Of a stretch of DNA of 64,000 nt, positions 31,575 through 40,568 are shown in pieces; position 1 is the stretch's first letter; every line of letters starts with the position of its first letter. Both the position numbers and the translations under genes were made by a program. The notes under the pieces are model-generated. The model saw only the letters and a program-made list of their open reading frames with translations. It did no database searches and was not told where the DNA came from. This DNA is from Ahaetulla prasina (lineage: Eukaryota > Chordata > Lepidosauria > Squamata > Colubridae). Location: NCBI RefSeq assembly GCF_028640845.1, contig NC_080540.1, positions 158,494,438-158,558,437 of the forward strand. The letters are read 5' to 3'.

Positions 31575-34261
31575 GGCCCCGCAGAGTTGTCAAGTGAATC
31601 TCACTTACCCGTCGATTTTGTCAGGAGGTCGCAAAGAAAGTGATCACATGACTCTGGGACACTGCAAGTGTCATAAATATGAACCAGTTGCCAAGCATCC
31701 AAATTTTGATCACCTAATCTTGGGGATGCTGCAATGGTCATAAGTGTGAAAAACATAAATCTGCTTTTTCAGTGTCATTGCAACTTCGAACAGTCACTAA
31801 ACAAATGGTTGTAAGTTAAAGACTACCTGTATTTATGATTTTCAGCATAAGCTTATTCCAATAGCTTTATAAGCCAAACCCACCTCAAATAAAATGAAGA
31901 AAAAATAGCCAACTGCCTATTAATTACAATTACAAAAGGCCAGGGCAGGACAAGGATATCGGGTATCTGTCTGAAATAAGTCATAAGGCTCTCTGATTAC
32001 AATAGAATCTCCTTTTTCTCCCCATAGGATACATTTAGGAAATCCTGTCTGTATAGGTAAGTAAAAAGCATGAAAATATGGTGGATTATGTCATCAGTTC
32101 TATGTTTGGTCCAGTTCTGTGGGCGTGGCTTGGGGGGGGTAATGTGACTAGATGGGTGTGGCCAACTTTTTTTTTTTTTTACTTTTAAAAGCATTTTTTC
32201 AGCCGAAGAGGTTGTAAAAAATGCTTTTAAAAGCTTCTGACGATCAGGCAACTCAGGTGGGATCATCAGAGGAGCCTTTTAAAAGAATTTTTTTCTACAA
32301 TCTCTTTGGCCGAAGAAAGCCTCTGACGATCCCGGCTGAGCCACGTGATCATCAGAGGCTTTTTTTTTTACTTTTAAAAGCATTTTTTTGGCCAAAGAAA
32401 AAATGCTTTTAAAAATAATAATAAAAAAACCTCTGACGATTGCACAGCTCAAATGGGCATGGGGTGGGGCAGGGATTTCTGCTACTGGTTCTTCGAACCA
32501 CCTGCCGTCATCGCTACTAGATCGGGTGATCCAGTCCGAACCAGGAGCATTTCACCCCTGGTTTGGTCTTCTTTTTAGGGACTGCACTTATGCTGTAGTG
32601 CCAGTTTGAGCCAGCTGGTGTTAATGCACCGGACTGAAAATTGGGAGACTGCGAGTTCTAGTATCACCCTAGGTATAAAGCCAGCAGGGTGATCTTGGGC
32701 TTGTCCCTCTCGCTACACCCAGTGGTGGGTTGCCCCCGGTTTGGACCGATTCTATAGAACACCACCTTCTGTCATAATAACAGTTAGCCGGCTTCAGAAA
32801 TAATATTTTTAATTATTATTATTATGTATTACTCCAGTTATTATTTTGGAATAACTGGAGTAATGATGCGAACTGGTTCACAATGTGAACCGGTAGTAAA
32901 GGTAAGTGGAACCCACCCCTGCTCTAAACGTTGCCGTCATGTGATGTTTCGTGATGTTTTTCCCCTTCCTCGAGCTGGAGTGGGCGTGACCTGCGATTTA
33001 AAAACTGACTCAAAAGTACAAAACAACAACAACACTTACATTGGGAAAATCAAGATTAGGGTCTGAACTGATCCATGTTCATCAGTTGATGTGTGTACAA
33101 TCTTCCATCCTCTGTGCACCTTTTTAGTTATTTATTATTACTTTCCTATTCAGCTATCAGTTAAGGTGGCTCACAACAGTAAAAATAGAAAAGTTAAATC
33201 CAAACAGCCTTTGCACAATAACAAACCAGTTTTTTTTTAAAAAAAAAAGAAATGCCAACAATCTAAACAAACTCAACCGTTAAAAGACCTGGCAGGAGAG
33301 ATGCATTGGTTTGCTAGCTAGTATGATCAAACGGTTGTCTTGTTATTTCTTATAATTGGTTTATTATCATTTTTTGTGAGGATTTTCTCTAGTGGGCAAA
33401 CTTTTTCTATAGCAAAGCTGTAATTTTTTACTTTACTTTGGAAGAAGAGTTAAAAGGGATTCATTTATCACTTTCATTACATGTTCTTGAAATTATTAAA
33501 GCAATAGTATTGCAAAGATAAGGTGGGAAATAGGTTTCCATAGGTCTCTGGATTGGTCCTCTGGCTCGCACAAGTTGACTTTCCTACTTTTTCTTGCAGA
33601 TGTGATCAGAGCTGGAACAGAGAATGCAGCTGGATTCCCATTTTCAAGTGGATATGTGGGTGGAGGATATGATATGGGATTTGGTAAAGGGTATGGAATG
33701 GGAAGTCAGGGGAGAAGCAATAGGAACTACAGCTCCAGAAGTACTGGATTTGATCAAAGTAATGGAAGGAGCAATATAGCTACTGGGAATGTATCAGCAG
33801 ATGCAGAGTTCCACCAAGGAAGAGGGCATAGCTATAGGAATGAGTCCTGCTCTGGTAATCCCTCTGCAGGCATGCGCCGAGCCTCAACAGAAGAGGCTGG
33901 CAGAGGTGCTGGCCATGGCCCAGGTGCAGGTTTCAGCACACGGACTGCCTATGGATCAGTCTGCGGTGGAGGAAGGGGATATGGGTCTACGACTGGTTAT
34001 GAATCCTCAGGGTTTGCTCCACTTGGGGATGCAAGGTGGTGCTCCAGGGGAGGAGTCCCAATGGGGGGTGCAGCTGAAGGGAACCCAGCCTCTGTAGGAG
34101 TAGGTGCAGCTGCAGGTGGTGTGTGTTACTCTAGACCAGCAGGAGGTCCTGCAGCAGTGTGTTACTCTGGATCTCTAGGAACATCTGCAGGGGTGTGTTA
34201 TGCTGGGCCAGTAGGAAGCTCTGGAGAACTGTTCTACCCTACACCTGTAAGACTTTTTTAA
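16721..34261 (+). CDS. Type II keratin gene 1, complete, nine exons
   Basis: Encodes a type II (basic/neutral) keratin, which pairs with a type I keratin to form cytoplasmic intermediate filaments of epithelial cells. Coding exons: 16721-17203, 20123-20334, 21335-21395, 23067-23162, 24960-25124, 25539-25664, 30871-31091, 32028-32056, 33600-34261. All introns are GT-AG; the sum is 2055 bp, in frame, giving 684 residues. The head (1 to about 143) is rich in Gly, Ser and His. The rod starts at [20 protein letters not shown] and ends near residue 455 at [19 protein letters not shown], about 310 residues as usual. Exon lengths 61, 96, 165, 126 and 221 are as I know them for type II keratins. The 229-residue tail is long, Gly/Ser-rich, with three 12-residue VCYS/VCYA repeats (639-674). 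I chose ATG 16721 because upstream in-frame codons fall in the leader. Paralogue identity is unknown, so no symbol is given. Confidence 0.93.
18174..18535. repeat. TATC/TGTC (GATA/GACA) array with CA and GA runs
   Basis: About 290 bp of TATC units with interspersed TGTC blocks, then CA (18465-18481) and GA (18484-18535) dinucleotides. GATA and GACA are the units of the snake Bkm satellite. Confidence 0.95.
19787..19845 (-). mobile_element. LINE 3' tail remnant (same family as intron 6 LINE)
   Basis: Reverse complement of the LINE tail at 29660-29700: AATTTTTATTGGCCAAGTGTGATTGG-type text, here with CACACAACGAATTTGTCTTGG. Only about 60 bp remains. Confidence 0.75.
20123..20334 (+). CDS. Keratin gene 1, exon 2 (coil 1A to 1B)
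   Basis: 212 bp, acceptor ...AATAG, donor GTAATA. Encodes [21 protein letters not shown]1 linker and coil 1B start; NKVLETKW is the type II signature. Reading on past the donor hits a stop at once, which supports splicing here (phase 2). Confidence 0.93.
20335..21334 (+). other. Keratin gene 1, intron 2
   Basis: Has a short GGA array (20358-20391) just after exon 2 and a decayed tRNA-SINE piece on the minus strand (about 21013-21090, TAACCACTAAACCAAACC). The rest is AT-rich with nothing recognised. Confidence 0.7.
21335..21395 (+). CDS. Keratin gene 1, exon 3 (coil 1B)
   Basis: 61 bp, acceptor TTTCCAG, donor GTAAGA. Encodes [20 protein letters not shown], the conserved coil 1B segment. Confidence 0.95.
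21446..21664. repeat. CCTT/CCTG array in intron 3
   Basis: About 220 bp of tetranucleotide units, mostly CCTT with CCTG variants, beginning 50 bp after exon 3. The Lys/Glu/Gly-rich minus-strand frames here are artefacts. Confidence 0.95.
21985..22560 (-). mobile_element. L2-like LINE fragment interrupted by a MITE (intron 3)
   Basis: Reverse-strand L2-like text (GGGCTTTATAGATAATGATC, CTGCATTCTGAACCAACTGC) resembling 14247-14530. It is split by the hAT MITE at 22379-22508. Confidence 0.6.
22379..22508 (+). mobile_element. hAT-type MITE (130 bp)
   Basis: Ends CAAGGGTGTCAAACTC and TTTGACAGCCCTG; flanks ATCTATAT / GTTTATAT match at 6 of 8 positions. Contains a GGCGTGGCCAGC block. Confidence 0.75.
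23067..23162 (+). CDS. Keratin gene 1, exon 4 (coil 1B)
   Basis: 96 bp, acceptor CTTCAG, donor GTAAGA. Encodes [20 protein letters not shown] and on to SGIYAE. The usual KVELEAKVDAL segment is recognisable but diverged. Confidence 0.93.
23200..23540 (-). mobile_element. CR1-group LINE 3' fragment (intron 4)
   Basis: The minus strand encodes [31 protein letters not shown] and [11 protein letters not shown], the same C-terminus as the LINE copies at 47330, 48840 and 53400. 5'-truncated. Confidence 0.85.
23743..23872 (-). mobile_element. Tc1/mariner-like MITE (intron 4)
   Basis: Reverse copy of the 6440 element, with CCCAAAATAAGACATCCCC at one end and TTTTCAGGGAAACACAGG at the other, flanked by TA. 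Confidence 0.75.
24330..24566 (-). mobile_element. tRNA-derived SINE (intron 4)
   Basis: On the minus strand: GTGGAGGAGCGGTTAGAATG (A-box-like), GGAGTTCGATCTTGACCGG (B-box-like), GACTCAGCCTTCCATCC and AATGAGGACC. Related in its middle to the SINE at 3957 but with a different 3' end. Confidence 0.7.
24960..25124 (+). CDS. Keratin gene 1, exon 5 (end of coil 1B, L12, coil 2 start)
   Basis: 165 bp, acceptor TTTTGCAG, donor GTAAGT. Encodes [20 protein letters not shown] followed by [20 protein letters not shown]. The Trp normally found near the exon end (ESWYQTK) is replaced by Phe (NAFYENR), while a Trp appears earlier at VEAWYQN. Confidence 0.93.
25539..25664 (+). CDS. Keratin gene 1, exon 6 (coil 2)
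   Basis: 126 bp, acceptor ATATCAG, donor GTAGGG. Encodes [20 protein letters not shown] through SESDIIKKQ. Confidence 0.93.
26480..29762 (+). mobile_element. Near-complete LINE (CR1/L2/Rex group), broken by stops and frameshifts (intron 6)
   Basis: A single-ORF LINE. It starts near ATG 26505 ([10 protein letters not shown]). APE endonuclease motifs are visible: SETW (about 26928), GDLN (about 27259) and GHSDH (about 27400). RT motifs follow: [40 protein letters not shown] and FTDD. A C-terminal [20 protein letters not shown] domain ends at 29424. Stops at 27539-27541, 27800-27802 and 28395-28397 and at least two frame changes disable it. The 3' tail ends in a TTCTA array (29697-29762). It is in sense with the keratin gene. 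The precise clade is not settled from sequence alone. Confidence 0.88.
29918..30184 (-). mobile_element. tRNA-derived SINE with L2-like tail (intron 6)
   Basis: Reverse copy of the SINE at 3957: TATCCCGCCCTTCTCCGAAG at the tail side and GAGCCACCAGAGGCCC at the head side. Confidence 0.85.
30871..31091 (+). CDS. Keratin gene 1, exon 7 (coil 2 end, helix termination motif)
   Basis: 221 bp, acceptor TGAACAG, donor GTAACT. Encodes [16 protein letters not shown] and on to [27 protein letters not shown], the hallmark rod-end motif. Phase 2 at the end. Confidence 0.95.
31362..31832. mobile_element. MITE-like repeat with TACAGGTAGTC-type ends (intron 7)
   Basis: Ends TACAGCTAGCCCTCAATTTA and TAAAGACTACCTGTA form inverted repeats. 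The interior GTTGTTAAGTGA, GAACCAGTTGCCAAG and GGGGATGCTGCAATGGT blocks are shared with 43161-43558. It contains the U6 fragment insertion. Superfamily uncertain. Confidence 0.7.
31518..31580 (+). pseudogene. Truncated U6 snRNA retrocopy
   Basis: 63 bases match the 5' part of U6 snRNA (GTGCTCGCTTCGGCAGCACA through GATTAGCATGGCCCC). The 3' third, including the Sm/Lsm-binding U tract, is missing. Near-identical flanks (CAGAGTTGTCCAAG on the left, CAGAGTTGTCAAG on the right) look like a target-site duplication. It is not a functional U6 gene. Confidence 0.92.
32028..32056 (+). CDS. Keratin gene 1, exon 8 (start of tail, 29 bp)
   Basis: Acceptor CCCATAG, donor GTAAGT. It contributes [11 protein letters not shown] across its two junctions. 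It is short for exon 8 of a type II keratin (usually about 35 bp) but is the only choice I see that joins the frames of exons 7 and 9 with good splice sites. Its 3' end lies 55 bp from a MITE. Confidence 0.75.
32112..32560 (+). mobile_element. hAT-type MITE with an internal left end (intron 8)
   Basis: The right end ATTTCACCCCTG is standard, but the left end begins at CAGTTCTGTGGGCGTGGC, a block that lies about 35 bp inside other copies. Exact 8-bp flanks GTTTGGTC (32104-32111, 32561-32568) show that it inserted in this form. Interior AAAAGC / GCTTTT inverted runs. Confidence 0.88.
32600..32712 (+). mobile_element. tRNA-SINE 5' part
   Basis: GCCAGCTGGTGTTAATGCAC, GCGAGTTCTAGTATCACCC and AAAGCCAGC match the head of the SINE found twice at 61139 and 62347. 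Confidence 0.6.
32720..32921 (+). mobile_element. hAT-like MITE relative
   Basis: CAGTGGTGGGTTGC start and CCCACCCCTG end; includes GAACCGGTAGTAAAGG. A clear target duplication is not seen. An inverted part of the same interior occurs at about 38790-38890. Confidence 0.55.
33600..34261 (+). CDS. Keratin gene 1, exon 9 (tail)
   Basis: 662 bp, acceptor TTCTTGCAG, TAA stop at 34259-34261. Rich in Gly, Ser, Tyr and Arg, with six Cys in total. Three 36-bp units at 34121, 34157 and 34193 encode [24 protein letters not shown] and [12 protein letters not shown]. Confidence 0.9.
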
Positions 34262-35337
34262 AGAGATAGGAACAGTCTTATTTTTAACATTCAGTAATCA
34301 ATCTACTATAAAGTTGGTCATAGACCCTGACAGCACAATAGAAATTCAGAAAAACTTCTCCTAAACCCTTTGGAACAATGTTCATGATTAGTAACCCATT
34401 CTGTATTTGTATTTTGGTGACTCTATTACTTTAAGCAAGATATTTGCCCCAGAATCATATACTTTGATTCTATCAAGTCAACCATTTTTCCATGTATTTT
34501 TTGGCACTGGCTTTTTTCTTAAACATATTCTTACTAACATTTTATACTAATGTTTTATTCACAAATTTGTATTAACTGGAAAACAAATGCATTGTTTTAG
34601 GAGAGGGGCTGCACTATTTTTAAAAACAGCTATTTAAACTAATTGACTTTTTACCCAAAATTTATTTTATAGTTATTGCTATTGTTAATGCAAGCATACA
34701 TTTGACACTCCAAAGTATTTATTCCCTTCTGATCTTTAGATTAGATTGCTTTTCCTTTTGGATTTCTTATGGTGATTGTGTGAGTCTGTTTAATAAGCGG
34801 TGTGCTAGCGTAAATAGAAAGCAAAATACTACAAGGAGAACTCAATTCCAGAAATCAGGATTAACTATATTTCTTACAGATTAGTACTACAAAATAGTAC
34901 AATGTGCATACTACACAATTATTGTCAAAGAAGCGCTGCCAAGGTGAAGAACAGATACAGACATGTCAGCGATCAGTAGATATAATGATGAAGGACAGAA
35001 AGAAAAGTATTAAGACTAAGAAGAAAATGACCCCCTTATGACTCTCAAAGACACTATACTAATATTCTTCTCCCTTCGTATATACAATAAAGACTTATAC
35101 ATGCCTGGTCATGTAGAATAAAGTCTTCTACATGTCTGACCATAAAGAGAATGTTACACCTTGTCACTTCATGGATATTCTTTAAAAACATTTGAAAATC
35201 ACAACTAGTGGTTTTCCTAAGTACATCCCATCTTTTTGGGCAGAATAACAACTACATAGTTGTCGAAGCTCCCTAGCATTCCATCCAAATGGTAGTTTTT
35301 GTCTCAGAAATCTGATCTAGGTGGATAAACTCTTTTG
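34262..35337 (+). other. 3' flank / probable 3' UTR of keratin gene 1
   Basis: AT-rich with no coding frame. Candidate poly(A) signals AATAAA lie at 35086-35091 and about 35117, and another at 35843-35848 beyond a MITE. Which one is used cannot be told from sequence. Confidence 0.45.
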
Positions 35338-35345
35338 AGTACAGC

Positions 35346-35606
35346 CAGTGGTGGGATTCAATTTTTTTTACTACCAGTTCTGGGGGCGTGGCTTGGTGGA
35401 TGTGACATGGCTTGGTGGGTGTGGCTTGGTGGACGTGGCAGGGGATGGAAAATCCCCATTTCCTCCCGATCAGCTGGGATTTGGGAGGCAGAGAATAGAT
35501 GGGGGCGGGGCCAGTCAGAGGTGGTATTTACTGGTTCTCCGAACTACTCAAAATTTCTGCTACCGGTTCTCCAGAATTGGTCAGAACCTGCTGAAACCTA
35601 CCTCTG
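35346..35606 (+). mobile_element. hAT-type MITE, short family (261 bp)
   Basis: CAGTGGTGGG...CTACCTCTG ends; flanks AGTACAGC / AGTACAGA match at 7 of 8. Interior as at 11030. Confidence 0.88.
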
Positions 35607-35614
35607 AGTACAGA

Positions 35615-36660
35615 TACTTCAAAAGAACAAAAATCTATTCCAAGATTTTTTTTTAACCACTGTTTAGAATTCATTTGATTATAGATGTTTGTTTTCATGG
35701 AACGGGATTCTCAAATATTCTGCTTTCTACAATTGAAGTGATTGGAGATGTTGGTCATCTTGCCTGTTGCATAATCTTTTGATAGTCTTGCATTAGGGAC
35801 TGCATGTTGTCAAAAAGCTTGTGTTATTCTCTCCAGCCAATGAATAAAGAATTAAAACTCTTGCCAGTTATTTTCACCTGTGATCGATTGATTGATTATT
35901 TATTTATTTATTTCTCCTGCTGAGACTCATGGCAGTTTATAATAAAGCTCATAAGCAAAAATCCATAAGCAGTTAAAATATCATAGAATAATTCTATCCT
36001 ATCACATGTCATTGAAGAATATTCTATTCTTTGTATTTCTGTTTTTAATATAAATAGAAATAAAAATAAAAATAAACAAGTATGACTCCAATATCAAAAA
36101 TACAAAACAATTGTGATAGTGGTAATAAGAATAGAGGAAAATGAACTTGTAACGAAAGCAGATACAAAAAAAAAGTTAACTAAAGTTAAAGGAAATTTAA
36201 ATAGTGATGACAAGAACTAACTGTTTAATGAAATGATATGTGGAAGTAGAGCATTCTATCTTTAACAGCTTCCAGAGCAATAGAAGGTATGAAACAAGTC
36301 TTAAATTCTAAGGGGAAAGTATAACATAGGATTGGAGCATTTTCTTGTTCCCTCTCAATTATGCTACTATAATGAATGAGGCTTAGGAAAATCAGGAGTT
36401 GTTTTTGAGAAAGACATTAGAAGACAATATACGTAGCTTGGGTTCTTGACTACTTCTTAGGCATTTACCTTTATTTATATAAAGTTAAATGGACTTACTT
36501 AACCAATGAGCTCCATAAAATGATGAGCCATGATTATTGTTTTGGCTGTGAGAGACAGGATTATCAAAAGTTCCTTCTCAAAAATTATAACAGCTATAAA
36601 AAAATATTGGATTCATCAGCACTAGAAACTGAAAAGGAACAGACTTTATATACATACATA
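35615..36660. other. Intergenic, nothing recognised
   Basis: AT-rich; short TTTA run near 35905. No recognised element or gene. Confidence 0.5.
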
Positions 36661-36668
36661 CATACATA

Positions 36669-37620
36669 CAGGGGTGAAATCTAAAAATTTTCCCTACCAG
36701 TTCTGTGGGCGTGGCTTAATTGGTGGGTGTGGCTTGGTGGTCAGATGGCTTGGTGGGCGTGGCCAATAACAATAAATAATAAAAATAATAAACAAAGTAT
36801 AAAAAAACAATAAGAGGTACCAAAAACCAACTTTCACACTTTACACACACACAACACAACACAACTGACTCACACACAATGTAAAAGCAGCTGCACTTCA
36901 CACTTCACATAGCCCCAGAAAGCTCAAAAAACAACTTTCACACTTTACACACACACAACACAACACAACACAACTGACTCACACACAATGTAAAAGCAGC
37001 TGCACTTCACACTTCACACAGCCACAAAAAGCTCAAAAACCAACTTTCACACTTTACACACACACAACTAACACACACACACACAATATGCCACATACAG
37101 CTTTCTGAGATTTTGTGTGTTTGTGTAGTTAGAGTGAAACACAACAGAAACACACCAAATCTCAGAAAGCTGCACAAATATTTTATTTTTTTATTTTATT
37201 TTATTTTATTTTATTGTGGACTTCAAATCCCAGAGTTCCTCAGCCAGCCAGTTGATCACGGAGGAAATAGATTAGCTGAGCGATTGTTTCTGTCTGACTG
37301 AAACTGAAACTGCTTTCAGGCTGTGGCCATGCGTTCATCAGTAATCAGGTAAGTGCCTTAGAATCTCTACTCTTGTAGAAAACATGTTTTCTACAAGTAA
37401 GAGTACAAGTAAGGTTCTGCTGTTTTTGCTTTTAAAGGCAGGTTTCGGCTGAAGCAAAACCAGCTTTTAAAAGTAAAAAAAAACCCCTCTGCAGATGGTG
37501 CGGCTCAGCAGAGGCAGGGGGGGCGGGGCCAGGGATTTTTGCTACCGGTCCTCCGAACCAGCAGCTGCCATCACTACCAGATCGCGCAATCCCGTCCGAT
37601 CCGGGAGCATTTCACCCCTG
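36669..37620 (+). mobile_element. hAT-type MITE, long family (952 bp)
   Basis: CAGGGGTGAAAT...ATTTCACCCCTG ends; sits in a CATA array, so the CATACATA flanks fit an 8-bp duplication but cannot prove it. The interior repeats AACTTTCACACTTTACACAC three times and carries the AAATCTCAGAAAGCTG hairpin and TTTTA run seen at 10023. Confidence 0.88.
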
Positions 37621-37673
37621 CATACATACATACATACATACATACATACATACATACATACATACATACATAC
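37621..37673. repeat. (CATA)n array
   Basis: Thirteen or so CATA units continuing from 36653-36668 across the MITE. Confidence 0.95.
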
Positions 37674-38135
37674 ACTTCAGCAGTTCAGCTCATAGAATGA
37701 GAAATTCCAAACATCTTCCAACCTGACTATCTTCCATAACGGAAAAATAGTAATGATGGTGTCAAAATGATGCATCATGACATCACTGTGAAAATAACAC
37801 AAATTACATATGATTCAAGTGTGTAATTCTCATCATTTTGGGAGATTTTATGTTATGACATCATCCCACTTCCCCTTCTTTGCAGAGAGGTTAATGAAGC
37901 AGACTTCACTTAGATGCTGGGTGACACATACATTTCCTTCTTTTTCTAGAATGGAATAGGAATAGGAATAGAATAGGGACAGGGACAGGGATAGGGATAG
38001 GATAGGAGAGAATATTAACTATTGTCATTTTAAATGTACATTAATCAGCATACATTAAAATGAGATTTTGTTGCATACAGCTCTCAAAGGGTAACCACCC
38101 CCAATGTACACTACACGAACATGACAAAAAATTAT
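37674..38135. other. Intergenic, nothing recognised
   Basis: Only a small AGGGAT/GGAATA-rich patch near 37955-38010. Confidence 0.5.
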
Positions 38136-38143
38136 GCATATAC

Positions 38144-38435
38144 CAGGGGTGGGTTTCAAAAATTTTTACTACCGGTTCTGTGGCTGTGCCTTGGTGGGTG
38201 TGGCATGGCTTGGTGGGCATGGCAGGGGAAAGATACTGTAAAATCTCCATTCCCTCCCCAATCCAGGGGAAGAATTCTGCAAAATTCCCCATTTCCTCTC
38301 AATCAGCTGGGACATGGGAGGCAGAGAATAGATGGTGGCGGGGCTAGTCAGAATTTTTACTACCGGTTCTCTGAACTACTCAAAATTTCTGCTACTGGTT
38401 TTCCAGAATTGGGCACCTGCTGAAATCCACCTCTG
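38144..38435 (+). mobile_element. hAT-type MITE, short family (292 bp)
   Basis: CAGGGGTGGG...CCACCTCTG, exact flanks GCATATAC on both sides. Confidence 0.92.
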
Positions 38436-38460
38436 GCATATACCCACATACACACACATA

Positions 38461-38597
38461 CCATGTTTCCCTGAAAATAAGATCCAGTCTTATATTTTTT
38501 TTTTGAACCCTGAAATAAGCGCTTGGCCTTATTGCCATGTGCTCAAAAGCCCGATTGGGCTTATTATCAGGGGATCTCTTATTTTGGGGGAAAAGGG
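38461..38597 (+). mobile_element. Tc1/mariner-like MITE
   Basis: CCATGTTTCCCTGAAAATAA...TTATTTTGGGGGAAAAGGG with TA on both sides; related to 6440. Confidence 0.75.
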
Positions 38598-39225
38598 TAT
38601 ATGACCCAGAGAAACAGCACAATCTAGTTCTACATTTTCTGTTAGAAGTGGAGGGCTTTGTGGCTGGTTTTTGAAAGGACAAGCTTGCTGCAGCATCATT
38701 TTCTACTGTAAACCCACAGCAGTTAAGAACCCATTGTGATTTCTCAATGGAGACAGACATACTTTGAGAGCATATTCATTTTTGGTATATTATCTATTAT
38801 TCCAAAGTAATAACTGGAGTAATACATAATAATAATTTAAAATATTATTTCTAATTGTTATTATAACAGAAGGTGGTGTTCAGTTCTGAATGAAATTCAA
38901 ATTTCAGAAACTTTTCTCCATATGGTGAGTTTGTATCCCAGGATCTGGCTAGATAAGATGAAGCAGAAACACTTATCTGTGGCAGACACTTGTTTATTAA
39001 TATGTCTCTCCAATGATAAAGTTAATAATTTATTCTATGTGCCAGTGGAACTCAAGTCTTTTTGCATTTTGGCTTTGCTTCTGGGCATTCTTTTGTTCTT
39101 CCATACTGGTGTAGGGAAACATTTTTCAGGAATGTTTTATCCTCCACATAAGAGTCACCTTGCAGTGAGATGGGCAGCAAACAAATTTAATCAATCAATA
39201 AATATATAAAGAAAAAGATGACTCT
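38598..39225. other. Intergenic
   Basis: Apart from an inverted fragment (about 38790-38890) shared with the MITE at 32720, nothing recognised. Confidence 0.5.
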
Positions 39226-39465
39226 GAATTCCAAAGGTGCTTTTCCAGAAGGCAACTGGGCCTTCTTTAGTTTTTTTCCTCAGAAATGTTTCACTTCTCA
39301 TCCAAGAAGCTTCTTCAGTCCTGAAGTGAACTGAACTGAAGAAGCTTCTTGGATGAGAAGCAAAACATTTTCAAGGAAAAGTCCAAGAAAGTCCAGTTGC
39401 CTTTTGGAAAAGCACCTTTGGGACAACCACGACCTGGATGATTGAGAACCTCCATAAACATGACT
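39226..39465. mobile_element. Penelope-like element ends, inverted pair
   Basis: Two opposed copies of a block: CCAAAGGTGCTTTTCCAGAA...CAACTGG on the left, and AGTCCAGTTGCC...AAAAGCACCTTTGGGACAAC on the right. Each carries a hammerhead-like CTGAAGA...GAAAC motif (minus 39318-39288, plus 39336-39366). I associate this text with Penelope-like retroelement ends from memory; no coding part is present. Confidence 0.6.
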
Positions 39466-40265
39466 CTGAATTGAATGTGACTCCCCAAAAAGACTCAGGC
39501 AGACAGACAGACGACAGCTTTATAAACTTGATTAAAAATCCTGTGCAATGCCACACCTGAAAATCAATAGTAGCCAATTTCGTCTGAAAGAATTCCTGGA
39601 AATGGCTCATACACGACTTTGTAGACATGTGATACATGTGCATATCTGTGTACATTAATTAACCCTCCTCCCCATATGACAAACATTTCCTTTTATGCTT
39701 TGAAAGCTTTCTCTCTCTCACACACACACACCCATCCCTCCAGCTGACTTAAGCCTCTCCAATATGGCGGCCCTAATCATCTAATAAAATATTTTTGCGA
39801 CTGTAAGTTTCTATGCTAGAGGTAGGCAATTGTATTTCAATTATAGGAATGGATTACCTTTTCAGCCCAAGGTCATCAGCAAAACCAGAATTGTACATAC
39901 ACACATACAAGCACCACATGTAGCATCAGCCCTTCATGGTAGACCAGACTAGGAAACCAACATCAACAAGATCAGGACTAGTTTTTAAAAATAAAACTAT
40001 AATAACTGAATCTTGCAAATCTGAGTATGCTTTGTCCTCTCTCCCCTTATCTTTATGGGAACTAGGGAAGGGCTTATTGAGATATGTATTCATATTACTT
40101 TCCTGGAATAGGCACAAGTCCCTTTTATCTGGCCATTATCTTGAGAGCAGCTCTTCCTGTGTCCTTCAAGGCTATTCTCACTCACCTCAACATATTCCTG
40201 TCTGCACCCAAACCCATACTTGTAGAGCAGCGGTGGGGAATGATGGGCCTTTTATGACTTGTGGA
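39466..40265. other. Intergenic, nothing recognised
   Basis: No gene or named repeat seen. Confidence 0.5.
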
Positions 40266-40568
40266 CAGGGGTGGAATCCAGCAAGTTCTGACAGGTTCTG
40301 GACAACCGGTAGCGGAAATTTTGAGTAGTTCGGACAACCAACAAATACCACATCTGGCTGGTCCTAGAGTGGAGTGGGAATGGAGATTTTGCAATATCCT
40401 TCCCCCAGGAGTGGGGAGGGAATGGGGATTTTGCAGTATCCTTCCCCTGGAATGGGACGGGAATGGAAATTTACAGTATCCTTCCCCTGCCATGCCCACC
40501 AAGCCACACCATGCCCACCAAGCCACACCCACAGAACTGGTAGTAAAAAAAATTGAATTTCACCACTG
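40266..40568 (-). mobile_element. hAT-type MITE, short family (reverse)
   Basis: CAGGGGTGGAATCC...TTTCACCACTG with the family interior reversed. No convincing 8-bp duplication remains. Confidence 0.8.

Noticed and set aside
31518..31580. Functional U6 snRNA gene
   Set aside because: Lacks the 3' third and shows no upstream pol III snRNA promoter elements; flanked by a target duplication.
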